Shown: positions 36,689 to 45,318 of the stretch, piece by piece
Numbering within the stretch: position 1 is the first letter of the stretch
Layout of the letters: each line of letters begins with the position of its first letter
Program-made: the position numbers and the translations under genes
From: Sphingomonas sp.
GTDB lineage: Bacteria; Pseudomonadota; Alphaproteobacteria; Sphingomonadales; Sphingomonadaceae
Assembly (NCBI GenBank): GCA_017304655.1
Contig: JAFKLY010000003.1
Location: 124,001-188,000, forward strand
Length of the DNA stretch: 64,000 nucleotides
Reading direction: 5' to 3'
Notes under the pieces: model-generated
Database searches by the model: none
Told to the model about the DNA's origin: nothing
What the model saw: only the letters and a program-made list of their open reading frames with translations

Positions 36689-37444
36689 ATGGCGAAATCC
36701 GAAAAACCCAAGATGAAAACAATCGCGGTCTACAGCCTCAAGGGGGGCGTCGGGAAATCGACCTTCGCCGTCAATCTCGCCTGGGCGTCCGCGACGCTGT
36801 CAGCGCGACGCACCTTGCTGTGGGATCTCGATCCGCAAGCGGCGGCCACCTTCCTGATCGCGCCGGCAGCCAAGGCCCGCGATGCCGCCCGCGCGGTGTT
36901 CTCCCGCAATGTCGATCCCGTCGAGCTTTGCTGCCCGACCGGCATCGCCAATCTCGATCTGCTGGCGGCGGACCCGTCGTTGCACGGGCTTGAGAGGTTA
37001 CTGTTCGAGCTGGGCAAGAAGAAGCGCCTCGCCCGTCTGCTGGAAAGCCTGGAGAAGCGCTACGAGCGTGTCATCCTGGATTGCCCGCCCGGCCTCACCG
37101 AAACCGCCGAGCAGGTGCTGAACGCCGCCGACATCCTCGTCGTGCCGGTCATTCCCTCCCCGCTCGCCCGCAAATCGCTCGACGATCTGGTCGAGACGCT
37201 GATCCGGCGCGGCGGCAAGCATCCCCCGATCCTGCCGGTCTTCTCCATGGTCGACCGGCGCCGCAAATTGCATGCGCAGGCGCTGGAAACGCATCCGGAC
37301 TGGCCGCACGTCGGCTATTCCAGTCTCATCGAGCAGATGGGGACCCGACGGTTGCCGCTCGGCGCTTTCGGGGGACAGAGCCTTCCCGCCGAGCAGTTTG
37401 CCACGATCTGGGCCGCCATAGAGCGACGCATCGCCAGAGACTGA
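36689..37444 (+). CDS. ParA-family ATPase (lone)
   Basis: 251 residues. It has the deviant Walker A motif KGGVGKST with the signature lysine, DLDPQAAATFLI (Walker A' region) and DCPPGLTETAEQVLNAADIL (Walker B). Members move or position DNA, chemoreceptors, polysaccharide or other cargo. No parB or other partner is next to it, so the cargo is unknown. The start is uncertain: 36689 (MAKSEKPKMK) has no clear ribosome-binding site, and 36713 (MKTIAVYS) is possible. It converges with the GGDEF-EAL gene, 14 bp apart. Confidence 0.88.
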   Translation: MAKSEKPKMKTIAVYSLKGGVGKSTFAVNLAWASATLSARRTLLWDLDPQAAATFLIAPAAKARDAARAVFSRNVDPVELCCPTGIANLDLLAADPSLHGLERLLFELGKKKRLARLLESLEKRYERVILDCPPGLTETAEQVLNAADILVVPVIPSPLARKSLDDLVETLIRRGGKHPPILPVFSMVDRRRKLHAQALETHPDWPHVGYSSLIEQMGTRRLPLGAFGGQSLPAEQFATIWAAIERRIARD

Positions 37445-37458
37445 AGCTTTGCGCCCGG

Positions 37459-39822
37459 TCAGGCGACCTGACTGCTCCGGTCGCCGAAAAGGGCGCGTGC
37501 GTCGGTCGCCGGCATGGGCCGACCGAAATAATAGCCCTGGATCTTGGTGCAGCCGAGCGCGCGGATGAGATCATACTCGCCCTCGGTCTCGACGCCTTCG
37601 GCCGTCGTCTCCATATCCAGGCTCTGGGCCATGGCCACGACCGCACGGACGATGGCCAGGCTTTCGCGCTGATTGCGCGCGGCACCGGTCACGAAACTTC
37701 GGTCGATCTTGATCGTGCTGAAGCGCGTTCGGGAAAGATAGCCCAGCGACGAATAGCCCGTGCCGAAATCGTCGAGGGACAAACGCACGCCGAGCTTCAT
37801 CAGCTGGTCAAGCAGTTCGCTGACGCCCGTGCCTTCACGCAGGAAGACGCTCTCCGTCACTTCCAGTTCCAGCCGGTTGGCAGACAAGCCGCTGTGCGCG
37901 AGCGACTGCACGACCATGTCCAGGAAATCCGGCTCGTAAAGCTGTTCGGGCGACACATTGACAGAGATGCGGACATCGACTGGCCAATTGGCAGCCTCGC
38001 GGCAAGCCGTGCGCAACACCCAGTTACCGATCGGTGCGATCAGGCGCGCATCTTCCGCCACGGGGATGAACTTGGCCGGCGAAACCGCGCCCAGCTCGGG
38101 ATGGGTCCAGCGAACCAGCGCCTCGAAGCCACAGACATCGGCCGAACGCGTATTCACGATCGGCTGGAACATGAGGTGAAGCTCGTCCTTGGCCAGGGCA
38201 TCGCGCAGCGCGATTTCGAGCTGGCGCCGTTCCTCGGCATCGGCATGCATGGACGAGGCGTAGCGCAGATGCTTGCCGCGACCGGCTTCCTTGGCCCGGT
38301 ACATGGCAAGATCGGCGGCGCGCATCAGCATCTCAGCATCCGCGCCGTCCTGAGGCCCGGTCGCCGAGCCGATACTGGCGCCGATGAAGAGCGTATGATT
38401 GTCGACTACATAGGGCCTCGAGACGGCGTCGATGATCGCGACGGCAAGCCGGTCGATGTAGATGAGCTCCGGCACGTCGCGGATCACGACCGCAAATTCG
38501 TCACCGCCGAGGCGACCACAAACCTCATTGGAGGTGCAGACCCGGCGGATGCGCTCGGCAACCTGGGCAAGCAACTGGTCGCCGACCAGATGCCCCAGCG
38601 TATCGTTCACAGACTTGAATCGGTCGAGATCGATCATGAGGAACGCACAGCGTGTGTGCCAGCGCGCCACAGCATCGACCGCAGCCGCCAGTTCCTCGGT
38701 CAAGTGCATTCGGTTGGGCAGGTTTGTCAGCATGTCGAGCCGCGCCATCTGCGCGACGCGCTCAGTTGCGACTTTCTGGATGGTGATGTCCGACCCCACG
38801 CCGCGGAAACCCTGGAAGACGCCCTTCTCGTCCACCCGGGGCGAGGCGGATATTTCCCACCAGCGCTGCTCACCGTTCACGATGACCGGCATGATGAGAT
38901 CCGACACGGGCTGCCGCAGCTTCAGCTTTTCGGCAAGCTGGTGCAATGCCGGATCGAACTTTCCTTCGGACCAGGCGGGCCCGGCCAATACCTCAAGGAT
39001 GGATCGCCCCTCGACCTCCTCGCAGCTCATGCCCAGCATGCGCGCGAAGGATGGCGAAACGCCGGTCAGGCGGCGCGCAATATCGGTCTGCCACAGCGCG
39101 TCAGCGGACTCGACATCATGCTCCTTGAGCAGCAGGCTGACGACCTCACTTTTCTCCGCCAGCATCTTGTTGGTGGTGAGCTGGATGCCGAATTGATGAG
39201 CCTGAAACAGGCTCGCTCCAAGCAGCAGCAATGCATAGGTCGCGACCACAGCCGCCAGCAATGGATCGGCATGCTCGAGCATCACCCAGATCGAACCCGC
39301 ACCGATCGTAAGGATGAAGCCCGCGGCGGACAAGGGAGTCGACTGGAACGAGATGGCAACGGCAGCCATGAGGCAGCAAGCGACCGTCCAGAGCGTGACG
39401 ATCTCCGTCGAGTGCACGTCGCGCGTAAGCACGATCATTGCGGCGACCCAAACCAGCCCCTGCAAAAGGGACAATGCGCCGTGCGTTAGCAACGTCGAGC
39501 GCATGACCGTCGCATAATCTGCCGCGCTGTTGGCCCGGCGCATCCGAATAATCGGCCAATAGACGGCAATCATCCCGACGGTCCAGAAACCGAGCTGCCA
39601 GATCGGCACGTGGTGACTAAAGCGGACGTCGACGAGGAACACAGAAATGCTCGCCAGAGCGGCGCAAAGCCCCAACATCCTGTCGGCGGCACGAAGCTGG
39701 CTGCCATGCACGAACTCGACATGCTCCGGCGGAAGTGGCCGCAGACCAGTCAACACGCCGAGCGACAACGTCTCAGGGAGCGGCGTATTCCGCTGAGTCC
39801 GGGGCGAAGAGCGTTCTTTCAC
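37459..39822 (-). CDS. membrane-bound GGDEF-EAL protein with PAS domain
   Basis: 787 residues. About six membrane helices occupy the N-terminal quarter (roughly 47-215), followed by a PAS-like sensor (about 245-355), a GGDEF domain with intact GGDEF at 439-443 (diguanylate cyclase site) and an EAL domain with EAL at 567-569, DDFGTGYSS and EGVETEGE (phosphodiesterase site). By sequence both activities could be live; in such hybrids often one dominates. It sets local c-di-GMP in response to a signal from the membrane or PAS domain. It is a single gene on the minus strand. Confidence 0.92.
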   Translation of the reverse strand: MKERSSPRTQRNTPLPETLSLGVLTGLRPLPPEHVEFVHGSQLRAADRMLGLCAALASISVFLVDVRFSHHVPIWQLGFWTVGMIAVYWPIIRMRRANSAADYATVMRSTLLTHGALSLLQGLVWVAAMIVLTRDVHSTEIVTLWTVACCLMAAVAISFQSTPLSAAGFILTIGAGSIWVMLEHADPLLAAVVATYALLLLGASLFQAHQFGIQLTTNKMLAEKSEVVSLLLKEHDVESADALWQTDIARRLTGVSPSFARMLGMSCEEVEGRSILEVLAGPAWSEGKFDPALHQLAEKLKLRQPVSDLIMPVIVNGEQRWWEISASPRVDEKGVFQGFRGVGSDITIQKVATERVAQMARLDMLTNLPNRMHLTEELAAAVDAVARWHTRCAFLMIDLDRFKSVNDTLGHLVGDQLLAQVAERIRRVCTSNEVCGRLGGDEFAVVIRDVPELIYIDRLAVAIIDAVSRPYVVDNHTLFIGASIGSATGPQDGADAEMLMRAADLAMYRAKEAGRGKHLRYASSMHADAEERRQLEIALRDALAKDELHLMFQPIVNTRSADVCGFEALVRWTHPELGAVSPAKFIPVAEDARLIAPIGNWVLRTACREAANWPVDVRISVNVSPEQLYEPDFLDMVVQSLAHSGLSANRLELEVTESVFLREGTGVSELLDQLMKLGVRLSLDDFGTGYSSLGYLSRTRFSTIKIDRSFVTGAARNQRESLAIVRAVVAMAQSLDMETTAEGVETEGEYDLIRALGCTKIQGYYFGRPMPATDARALFGDRSSQVA

Positions 39823-39890
39823 CCCTCGCCCTTAGCGCGGTTGAGGTTATCAACCGGTAAGCAAGACCGCCAAGATCGTGCCTGCGTGCG

Positions 39891-41609
39891 TCAAGCAGCG
39901 ATATCGTAAGGAACAATTTCACCTTCGAGATAGAGCTTGCGAGCCTTCGAGCGACTAAGCTTGCCAGAACTGGTCCGCGGCAGGGAGCGCGGCGGAACCA
40001 GCTCAACAACGCAGTTCATACCCGTGATCGAGCGGACTCGCTCACGAATATCATCACGCAGGCGAGCGCGCTCGACATTGTCCGACACGCGGCAATGCAC
40101 CAGGACAGCCGGCGCTTCCTCCCCACCCGGCGTGGTGATGGAGAAGGCGGCGATATCGCCCTGCTTGAAACCGGGCAGCTGCTCCACCGCCCATTCGATG
40201 TCCTGCGGCCAATGATTCTTGCCGTTGATGATGATCATGTCCTTGGCGCGGCCGACGATATAAAGATAGCCATCCGACAGATAGCCCATGTCGCCGGTAT
40301 CGAGCCAGCCATCGATCATGCAGGCATCGGTCGCTTCCTGATCCCGGAAATAGCCGACCATCAGGCTGGAGCCGGTGGTCCACACCTTACCGATCGTCTT
40401 GTCCGGAAGGATCGCGCCGAAATCGTCGCGAATCTCTACGGTCATGCCCATGACCGGCTTGCCGCAATTGACAATCGCGCGGTAGCGCTGCGGCCGATCC
40501 TGCGGCGCCTCGCCACCGGAGAGCTCGGTCTCCTCGACCAGCTCGACGATGATCCCCTCGCCTGGCGGCATGATGGTGACGGCCAGCGTGGTCTCGGCAA
40601 GACCATAGCTCGGCAGGAAAGCCTTGGGACTGAAGCCGGCTTCCGCGAAGGCATCCACGAAATCCTGCATCACATCCGGCCGGATCATGTCGGCGCCATT
40701 GCCTGCGATGCGCCAGCGCGAAAGATCGAAGCGCTCCGAAGCGCGGGTCTGGCTGGACATGCGGCGCGCGCAGATATCGTAACCGAAGGTCGGCGAATAG
40801 CTCGCGGTGGTACCCTGATGCCGCGAAATCATGTCGAGCCAGGCAAGCGGCCGGCGGGCGAAATCCTCGGTCTTGAGATAGTCTGTCGAAATCTGGTTGG
40901 CGACAATCGAGAGGAAGCAGCCGACCAGGCCCATGTCATGATACCAGGGAAGCCAGCTCACACAGCGATCCGATGGGATGATCTGCATGGCATGGCTGTG
41001 CGCCGCCAGATTGGCGAGCAGCGCCTTGTGCGTCACCGCCACGCCATGGGGAAAGCGGGTCGAGCCGCTCGAATATTGCAGATAGCAGACATCATCCGGC
41101 GACGCCTGTGGCAGGTCAACGCGCGGCGCCTCGACGCTCAGGAAATCCTCGAAGCTCAGCGGTTCCACATGCATGCGGCGCGCCGCCTCGCTCGCCATCT
41201 CAGCCAGCTCGGACGGGAACAGCAGCATGAGCGGATCGCAGCTCTGGATCTGGACCGAGAGCTGATCGATATAGCTTTCCTTGCCGCCAAAGCTGGTCGG
41301 CAGCGGCAGGGGCACGGGCCAGGCCCCAGCGTAGACGATGCCGAAGAAGCTCTGGGCAAATTCCGCGCCGGTTTCAGCCACGAGCGCGATGCGGTCGCCC
41401 GGCTTGACGCCGCGCGCAATCAGTCGGTGGGCACAGGCAAGCGCATCGGCGCGCATATCGGCAAAAGGATAAGGCCGCGCGAGATTGCCGCGCGCATCAT
41501 GGAAATTGAGACCGCGCACGCCCTGCGCGGCATAATCCAGCGCCTCTCCCAAGGTCGCGAAATCGGCAAAGCGCCGGGGAAGCCGATCTTCCGTCGGTGT
41601 AGGCTGCAT
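39891..41609 (-). CDS. fatty acyl-AMP ligase
   Basis: A 572-residue ANL-superfamily enzyme with the P-loop YSSGSTRFPHGVAVTHKAL, the GYFRDQEATDA/WLDTGDMGYLSDGYLYIVGRAKD region and the C-terminal lysine-containing SSGKLSRSKARKLY. The resemblance is to FAAL-type ligases that activate fatty acids as acyl-AMP for transfer to a carrier protein rather than to CoA. The start at 41609 is chosen as the family-like N-terminus (MQPTPTEDRLPRRFADF), excluding 59 residues of an upstream open frame that runs into recX. No polyketide, acyl-carrier or sphingolipid gene is next to it, so the product is unknown. Confidence 0.88.
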   Translation of the reverse strand: MQPTPTEDRLPRRFADFATLGEALDYAAQGVRGLNFHDARGNLARPYPFADMRADALACAHRLIARGVKPGDRIALVAETGAEFAQSFFGIVYAGAWPVPLPLPTSFGGKESYIDQLSVQIQSCDPLMLLFPSELAEMASEAARRMHVEPLSFEDFLSVEAPRVDLPQASPDDVCYLQYSSGSTRFPHGVAVTHKALLANLAAHSHAMQIIPSDRCVSWLPWYHDMGLVGCFLSIVANQISTDYLKTEDFARRPLAWLDMISRHQGTTASYSPTFGYDICARRMSSQTRASERFDLSRWRIAGNGADMIRPDVMQDFVDAFAEAGFSPKAFLPSYGLAETTLAVTIMPPGEGIIVELVEETELSGGEAPQDRPQRYRAIVNCGKPVMGMTVEIRDDFGAILPDKTIGKVWTTGSSLMVGYFRDQEATDACMIDGWLDTGDMGYLSDGYLYIVGRAKDMIIINGKNHWPQDIEWAVEQLPGFKQGDIAAFSITTPGGEEAPAVLVHCRVSDNVERARLRDDIRERVRSITGMNCVVELVPPRSLPRTSSGKLSRSKARKLYLEGEIVPYDIAA

Positions 41610-41766
41610 CAAAAGGACCCTTCGTCTTTCCGCCTTCTTCTCGTCCGAATAACGACGCGTGGCGGCTTGATCGGCGTGCATCTGCGCTTGTCTGGCCGAA
41701 AGCTGCATCACGTCGCGCCCGGCCTTTGTTGCGCTGACCGGGCAATGTCCCTTAAAGATAGCGACT

Positions 41767-42324
41767 ATGGCACAAAAATGGCGCACGCGACCGGATGGGC
41801 AAAAAACCGCGCCTCGCCCTCTGGATCGCCAGGCGCTTGATGAGCTTGCGCTCTCCTATGTCGGCCGCTTCGCGACAAGCCGGGCAAAGCTTGCCGCCTA
41901 CCTGTCCCGCAAATTGCGAGAACGCGGCTGGTCGGGTGATGAGCCCCCGCCGATCGATGTCATCACGGATCGTCTAGTCGACCTGCGCTATGTGGACGAC
42001 GAGGCCTATGCTGCCATGAAATCGGGCGCGATGCAGCGTCGCGGCTTGGGCCGCCGTCGAATCGCCGAGGCTTTGCGCCACGACGGCATTGCGCAGGATA
42101 TCTCGGCACGCGCCGCACCGGGAGACGCCGAGCGATGGGAGGCCGCGCAACGGCTGGCCCGGCGCAAGAGGATTGGCCCCTTCGCCTCCGAGGCAGTGGA
42201 CCGACCCGGCCGCGAAAAGCAGCTCGCGGCATTCCTCCGCGCCGGTCACGATCTTGAATTGGCGCGGCTATGGGTCAATGCCCTGCCCGGCGAAATTCCG
42301 CCACCGCCCTTTGATGAGGACTAA
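41767..42324 (+). CDS. recX: RecX-family regulator
   Basis: A 185-residue protein with RecX helical repeats (ALSYVGRFATSRAKLAAYLSRKL; VDLRYVDDEAYAAMKSGAMQRRGLGRRRIAEALRHDGI). RecX proteins modulate RecA filaments. It is divergent from the acyl-AMP ligase and followed 7 bp later by a DUF192 gene. It is not beside recA here. Confidence 0.85.
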   Translation: MAQKWRTRPDGQKTAPRPLDRQALDELALSYVGRFATSRAKLAAYLSRKLRERGWSGDEPPPIDVITDRLVDLRYVDDEAYAAMKSGAMQRRGLGRRRIAEALRHDGIAQDISARAAPGDAERWEAAQRLARRKRIGPFASEAVDRPGREKQLAAFLRAGHDLELARLWVNALPGEIPPPPFDED

Positions 42325-42331
42325 CCGCTCC

Positions 42332-42898
42332 ATGCCGCATTTCCCATTGGGTCGTGCCTGCCTCCTCGCCCTGTTTCTTGCCACTGCGGCCTGCCGGACG
42401 GAGCCGGTTGTCGACACCGCAAACGCCACGAAATCACTCGAAAACGGCGAGGAATCGGCCGCGCGGTCCGTCTCGCTCAGGATCAGCACTGCATCCGGCG
42501 CTCGGCACGACTTTGCGGTGGAACTGGCCATCGACGAGCAGAGCCAGGAACGCGGTCTGATGGAACGCGCCTCGTTGCCGCCCGATCATGGCATGCTGTT
42601 CCCCTTCCCCTATCCCCGCATCGCCTCCTTCTGGATGAAGAACACGCCCCTCCCGCTGGACCTGATTTTCATTCGACCGGACGGCACCATTGCCGCCGCC
42701 CTGCCCGGCAAGCCCAACGATCTGCATCCGATCTCTGCCGGTGAACCGGTGTCGGCCGTGCTGGAAATCTCAGGCGGACGCGCAGCCGCGCTGGGGATCA
42801 AGGTCGGGGACCGCGTGCAATGGGGCGACTGTGCCGGCGTGCCACCCGCCGCCGGAGCCTGGCGCGCCGACAGATTCTGCCCGGACCAGGCCCGATGA
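42332..42898 (+). CDS. DUF192 exported protein
   Basis: A 188-residue protein with an N-terminal export signal (GRACLLALFLATAAC) ending in a cysteine that may be lipidated, though the residue at -3 is Thr rather than Leu. The DUF192 domain follows (about 55-170) with its signatures QSQERGLMERASLPPDHGMLF and FWMKNTPLPLDLIFI. Its function is unknown. It overlaps none of its neighbours and begins 7 bp after recX, probably an operon. Confidence 0.85.
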   Translation: MPHFPLGRACLLALFLATAACRTEPVVDTANATKSLENGEESAARSVSLRISTASGARHDFAVELAIDEQSQERGLMERASLPPDHGMLFPFPYPRIASFWMKNTPLPLDLIFIRPDGTIAAALPGKPNDLHPISAGEPVSAVLEISGGRAAALGIKVGDRVQWGDCAGVPPAAGAWRADRFCPDQAR

Positions 42899-42959
42899 GG
42901 TGCAAAGGACCATTTCCGCGGTTGCCAATCCCCTCGAAGACCGGCTAAGCGCTGCCGCC

Positions 42960-43355
42960 ATGGGACTGCTCGGCAAGATCTTCACCTGGTGGGACGGCGC
43001 CACCATCGGCACATCGCTGTTCACCGTGCGCAAAGGCACGAAGGTGGGCGAGGATCATCAGGGTAATTGCTATTACGAAGGCGGCACCGATCCCAATGGC
43101 CTGACGCGCCGCTGGGTGATCTACAAGGGTGCGAACGATTCGAGCCGTGTCCCGGCCGAGTGGCATGGCTGGCTGCACCACAGCATCGAGGGTACGCCGG
43201 AAAGCCATTTGCCCCCGCCCCGCATCTGGGAAGCGGAATACACACCCAATCAGACCGGGACACCCAATGCGCACCGACCGTCCGGTGCGATCGAGGCGGG
43301 TGGCCGCCGGCAGATGTCCACCGGCGATTACGAAGCCTGGGCACCGGACGCGTGA
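42960..43355 (+). CDS. NDUFA12-family NADH:ubiquinone oxidoreductase subunit
   Basis: A 131-residue homologue of the mitochondrial complex I accessory subunit NDUFA12 (B17.2), found in alphaproteobacteria. It has the hallmark stretches TWWDGATIGTSLFT, GEDHQGNCYYEGG and RWVIYKG ... VPAEWHGWLHH. It is thought to stabilise complex I at the hydrophilic arm. It lies away from the nuo operon, next to DUF2155, whose GTG start overlaps its stop by 4 bp; this pairing is usual in this class. Confidence 0.93.
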   Translation: MGLLGKIFTWWDGATIGTSLFTVRKGTKVGEDHQGNCYYEGGTDPNGLTRRWVIYKGANDSSRVPAEWHGWLHHSIEGTPESHLPPPRIWEAEYTPNQTGTPNAHRPSGAIEAGGRRQMSTGDYEAWAPDA

Positions 43356-43996
43356 CTTCGGCCCGGTCCGCCGCGTCGGGCCGTTGGCTGATCCCCATCG
43401 GCCTGCTGACCCTGCTGACAGCCTGCGAAGGCCCGGAAGCCGCGCAGAATGCCGGTGACGCCGGTCAGGAAGAGCGCAGCCGTGACCAGATCCCGGTCAA
43501 GGGCGACAATGGCCTGCCCGGAACACCGATGGCAGACCGCGTGGCGCAGATCGGCCTCCTGAACAAGCGGAACGGCATAACTCGTACGCTAGCGATGAAA
43601 CCGGGGGAGGCCCTGCGCGTCGGAAACGCAGCGGTGCGCCTGCGTGCCTGCGAAACCACCGCACCTTGGGAAATGGACCGCGAGACGGGGGCCTTCGTCC
43701 AGCTCGATGTACGCGAAAGCCGCGACAACAAATGGCACCGCGTCTTTTCCGGCTGGCTGTTCAAGGAACGGCCCGACCGCAATGTGGTTGAGCACCCGAT
43801 CTACGACGTCTGGGTGATAAGCTGCACGATGAGCTGGCCGGAAACTGGCCCCGACACGGTCAAGGTCTCGGACGGACGCAACCGTGCGGCATCGCCATCG
43901 CCTGAAGCTGACAATGCGTCCAGCGCGGAAAATACGCCGGCGCCCGCGCCATCGCCCTCACCCTCGGCCAGCGCGTCCCCGAGCAAGCCAGAGTAA
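43352..43996 (+). CDS. DUF2155 lipoprotein-like protein
   Basis: A 214-residue exported protein starting at GTG 43352 within the stop of the NDUFA12 gene. A lipobox-like LTAC follows a hydrophobic stretch (LIPIGLLTLLTAC). The DUF2155 domain covers about 65-165 (VRLRACETTAPWEMDRETGAF; FSGWLFKERPDRNVVEHPIYDVW). The last 50 residues are low-complexity Ser/Pro/Ala and are encoded antisense to the 3' end of aat (196-bp overlap). Function unknown; it may be periplasmic. Confidence 0.85.
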   Translation: MTSARSAASGRWLIPIGLLTLLTACEGPEAAQNAGDAGQEERSRDQIPVKGDNGLPGTPMADRVAQIGLLNKRNGITRTLAMKPGEALRVGNAAVRLRACETTAPWEMDRETGAFVQLDVRESRDNKWHRVFSGWLFKERPDRNVVEHPIYDVWVISCTMSWPETGPDTVKVSDGRNRAASPSPEADNASSAENTPAPAPSPSPSASASPSKPE

Positions 43997-44547
43997 CGCT
44001 CTGCACTCACCTCGATCGCGCCCAGCGAGGCGAGATGCGAGGTCATGAACTGGCAATCGAGCAGCGTGAAGCCGCCAACGCGGAGACGCGCGACCAGCCA
44101 GGCGATCGCAACCTTGGAAGCGTCGGTCATCCTGCTGAACATGCTTTCGCCAAAGAAGGCTCGCCCAAGCGCCAAACCATAGAGCCCGCCGACGAGCTTC
44201 CGCTGGCCTTCATCGCGGTACCACACTTCCACACTGTGAGTGAGACGGCGCCGGTGAAGCCGGATGAAGGCTTCCTCAATCTCATCGTTGATCCACGTCG
44301 TGGGTCGATCCGGCGCGCTTTCGGCACAAAGAGCGATGACCTGCTCGAAGGCTGTGTCCGCCGTCACCTCAAACCGATTTGAGCGGATGGTCTTGCGCAG
44401 CGACTTCGACAAGTGGAAGGCATCGAGCGGCAGTATGGCCCGCCTCTCCGGCTCTACCCAGAAGACGGAGCGCGCTTCCCGATCGTCGGCCATGGGAAAA
44501 AGGCCCACCGCATAAGCGCGCAACAAGGTCGGAAGGTCGATCGACAT
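43801..44547 (-). CDS. aat: leucyl/phenylalanyl-tRNA-protein transferase
   Basis: A 248-residue Aat, which adds Leu or Phe to N-terminal Arg or Lys of proteins to mark them for ClpS-ClpAP degradation. Conserved stretches are AYAVGLFPMADD, VFWVEPERRAILPLD, GGLYGLALGRAFFGESMFSR and LLDCQFMTSHLASLGA. The family domain ends near residue 190; the remaining 55 residues are not family-like and are encoded opposite to the end of the DUF2155 gene. It is on the minus strand and divergent from the hydrolase gene. Confidence 0.93.
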   Translation of the reverse strand: MSIDLPTLLRAYAVGLFPMADDREARSVFWVEPERRAILPLDAFHLSKSLRKTIRSNRFEVTADTAFEQVIALCAESAPDRPTTWINDEIEEAFIRLHRRRLTHSVEVWYRDEGQRKLVGGLYGLALGRAFFGESMFSRMTDASKVAIAWLVARLRVGGFTLLDCQFMTSHLASLGAIEVSAERYSGLLGDALAEGEGDGAGAGVFSALDALSASGDGDAARLRPSETLTVSGPVSGQLIVQLITQTS

Positions 44548-44637
44548 CGCGTCTATCCTAGCAGAGCGGCAAGCCCTTGTCCTGCCACGCCAATCGCTTT
44601 ACGCCCCTGCTCTACAAACATGAGAGGGAAGAGGATC

Positions 44638-45318
44638 ATGGCAACCTATGTGCTCGTTCACGGCGCTTGGGGTGGCAGCTGGGGCTATGCCAGTCTTGCG
44701 CGCGAGCTGCGCGCCGCCGGCCATGAGGTGCATATTCCTTCCCTTACCGGTCTGGGCGAACGCGCCCATCTGGCCCACGGCGGCATCACGCTCTCCGATC
44801 ATATCGCGGATGTGGTCGGCCTGATCGATTGTGAGGGCCTGTCCAACATCATTCTGGTCGGCCACAGCTATGGCGGCATGGTGGTGACCGGCGTCTCGGC
44901 GCTGCGCGGCGGCCTCATCCGTTCCATCGTCTATCTCGACGCCTTCCTGCCTCAGGATGGCGAGATGCTCTGGGACATCGTCGATGATGACACGCGCGCC
45001 ATGTACATCCAGAACCAGCGCGGCACGCCGGGCCTCGTCCAACCGATCTTCCCCATTCCGCCGGGCCGCGCCGGACGCGTCTCGGGCCATCCGCTGCTTA
45101 CCTTGCTTGAACCGGTGAAGCTTGGCGGCGAGGAAGGTACGATCCACCGTCGTGTCTATGTCTATGCGAGCGCCAGTCCCGTCGGGTCGTTCCGCCGGTT
45201 CCGCGATCGTTGCGTCACCGATCCCGCCTGGCAGATCCATGACCTGCCAACCGGTCACATGGTTTGGGACGACGACCTGGCGGGCGTCACGAAAATTCTC
45301 TTGGCGGAAGCCAGCTAG
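44638..45318 (+). CDS. alpha/beta hydrolase
   Basis: A 226-residue small alpha/beta hydrolase with the oxyanion-hole motif LVHGAWGGSWGYASL and nucleophile elbow GHSYGGM (Ser77). An acidic residue (in DAFLPQDGEM) and a C-terminal histidine (in LPTGHMVW) complete a likely triad. The resemblance is to the hydroxynitrile lyase/salicylate-methylesterase-like (EstC) branch. The substrate is unknown. The ATG at 44638 follows AGAGG; the open frame upstream (44413) runs into aat and is rejected. The 3' end overlaps the convergent GT87-type gene by 32 bp. Confidence 0.87.
   Translation: MATYVLVHGAWGGSWGYASLARELRAAGHEVHIPSLTGLGERAHLAHGGITLSDHIADVVGLIDCEGLSNIILVGHSYGGMVVTGVSALRGGLIRSIVYLDAFLPQDGEMLWDIVDDDTRAMYIQNQRGTPGLVQPIFPIPPGRAGRVSGHPLLTLLEPVKLGGEEGTIHRRVYVYASASPVGSFRRFRDRCVTDPAWQIHDLPTGHMVWDDDLAGVTKILLAEAS

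Noticed and set aside
36190..36993. 267-codon frame spanning the plsY-parA gap
   Set aside because: It overlaps the ParA-like gene in another frame, and its product has no domain and an arginine-rich, shadow-like composition.
37081..39489. 802-codon plus-strand open frame across the GGDEF-EAL gene
   Set aside because: Its product is His/Arg/Asp-rich nonsense, while the minus strand encodes intact GGDEF and EAL motifs.
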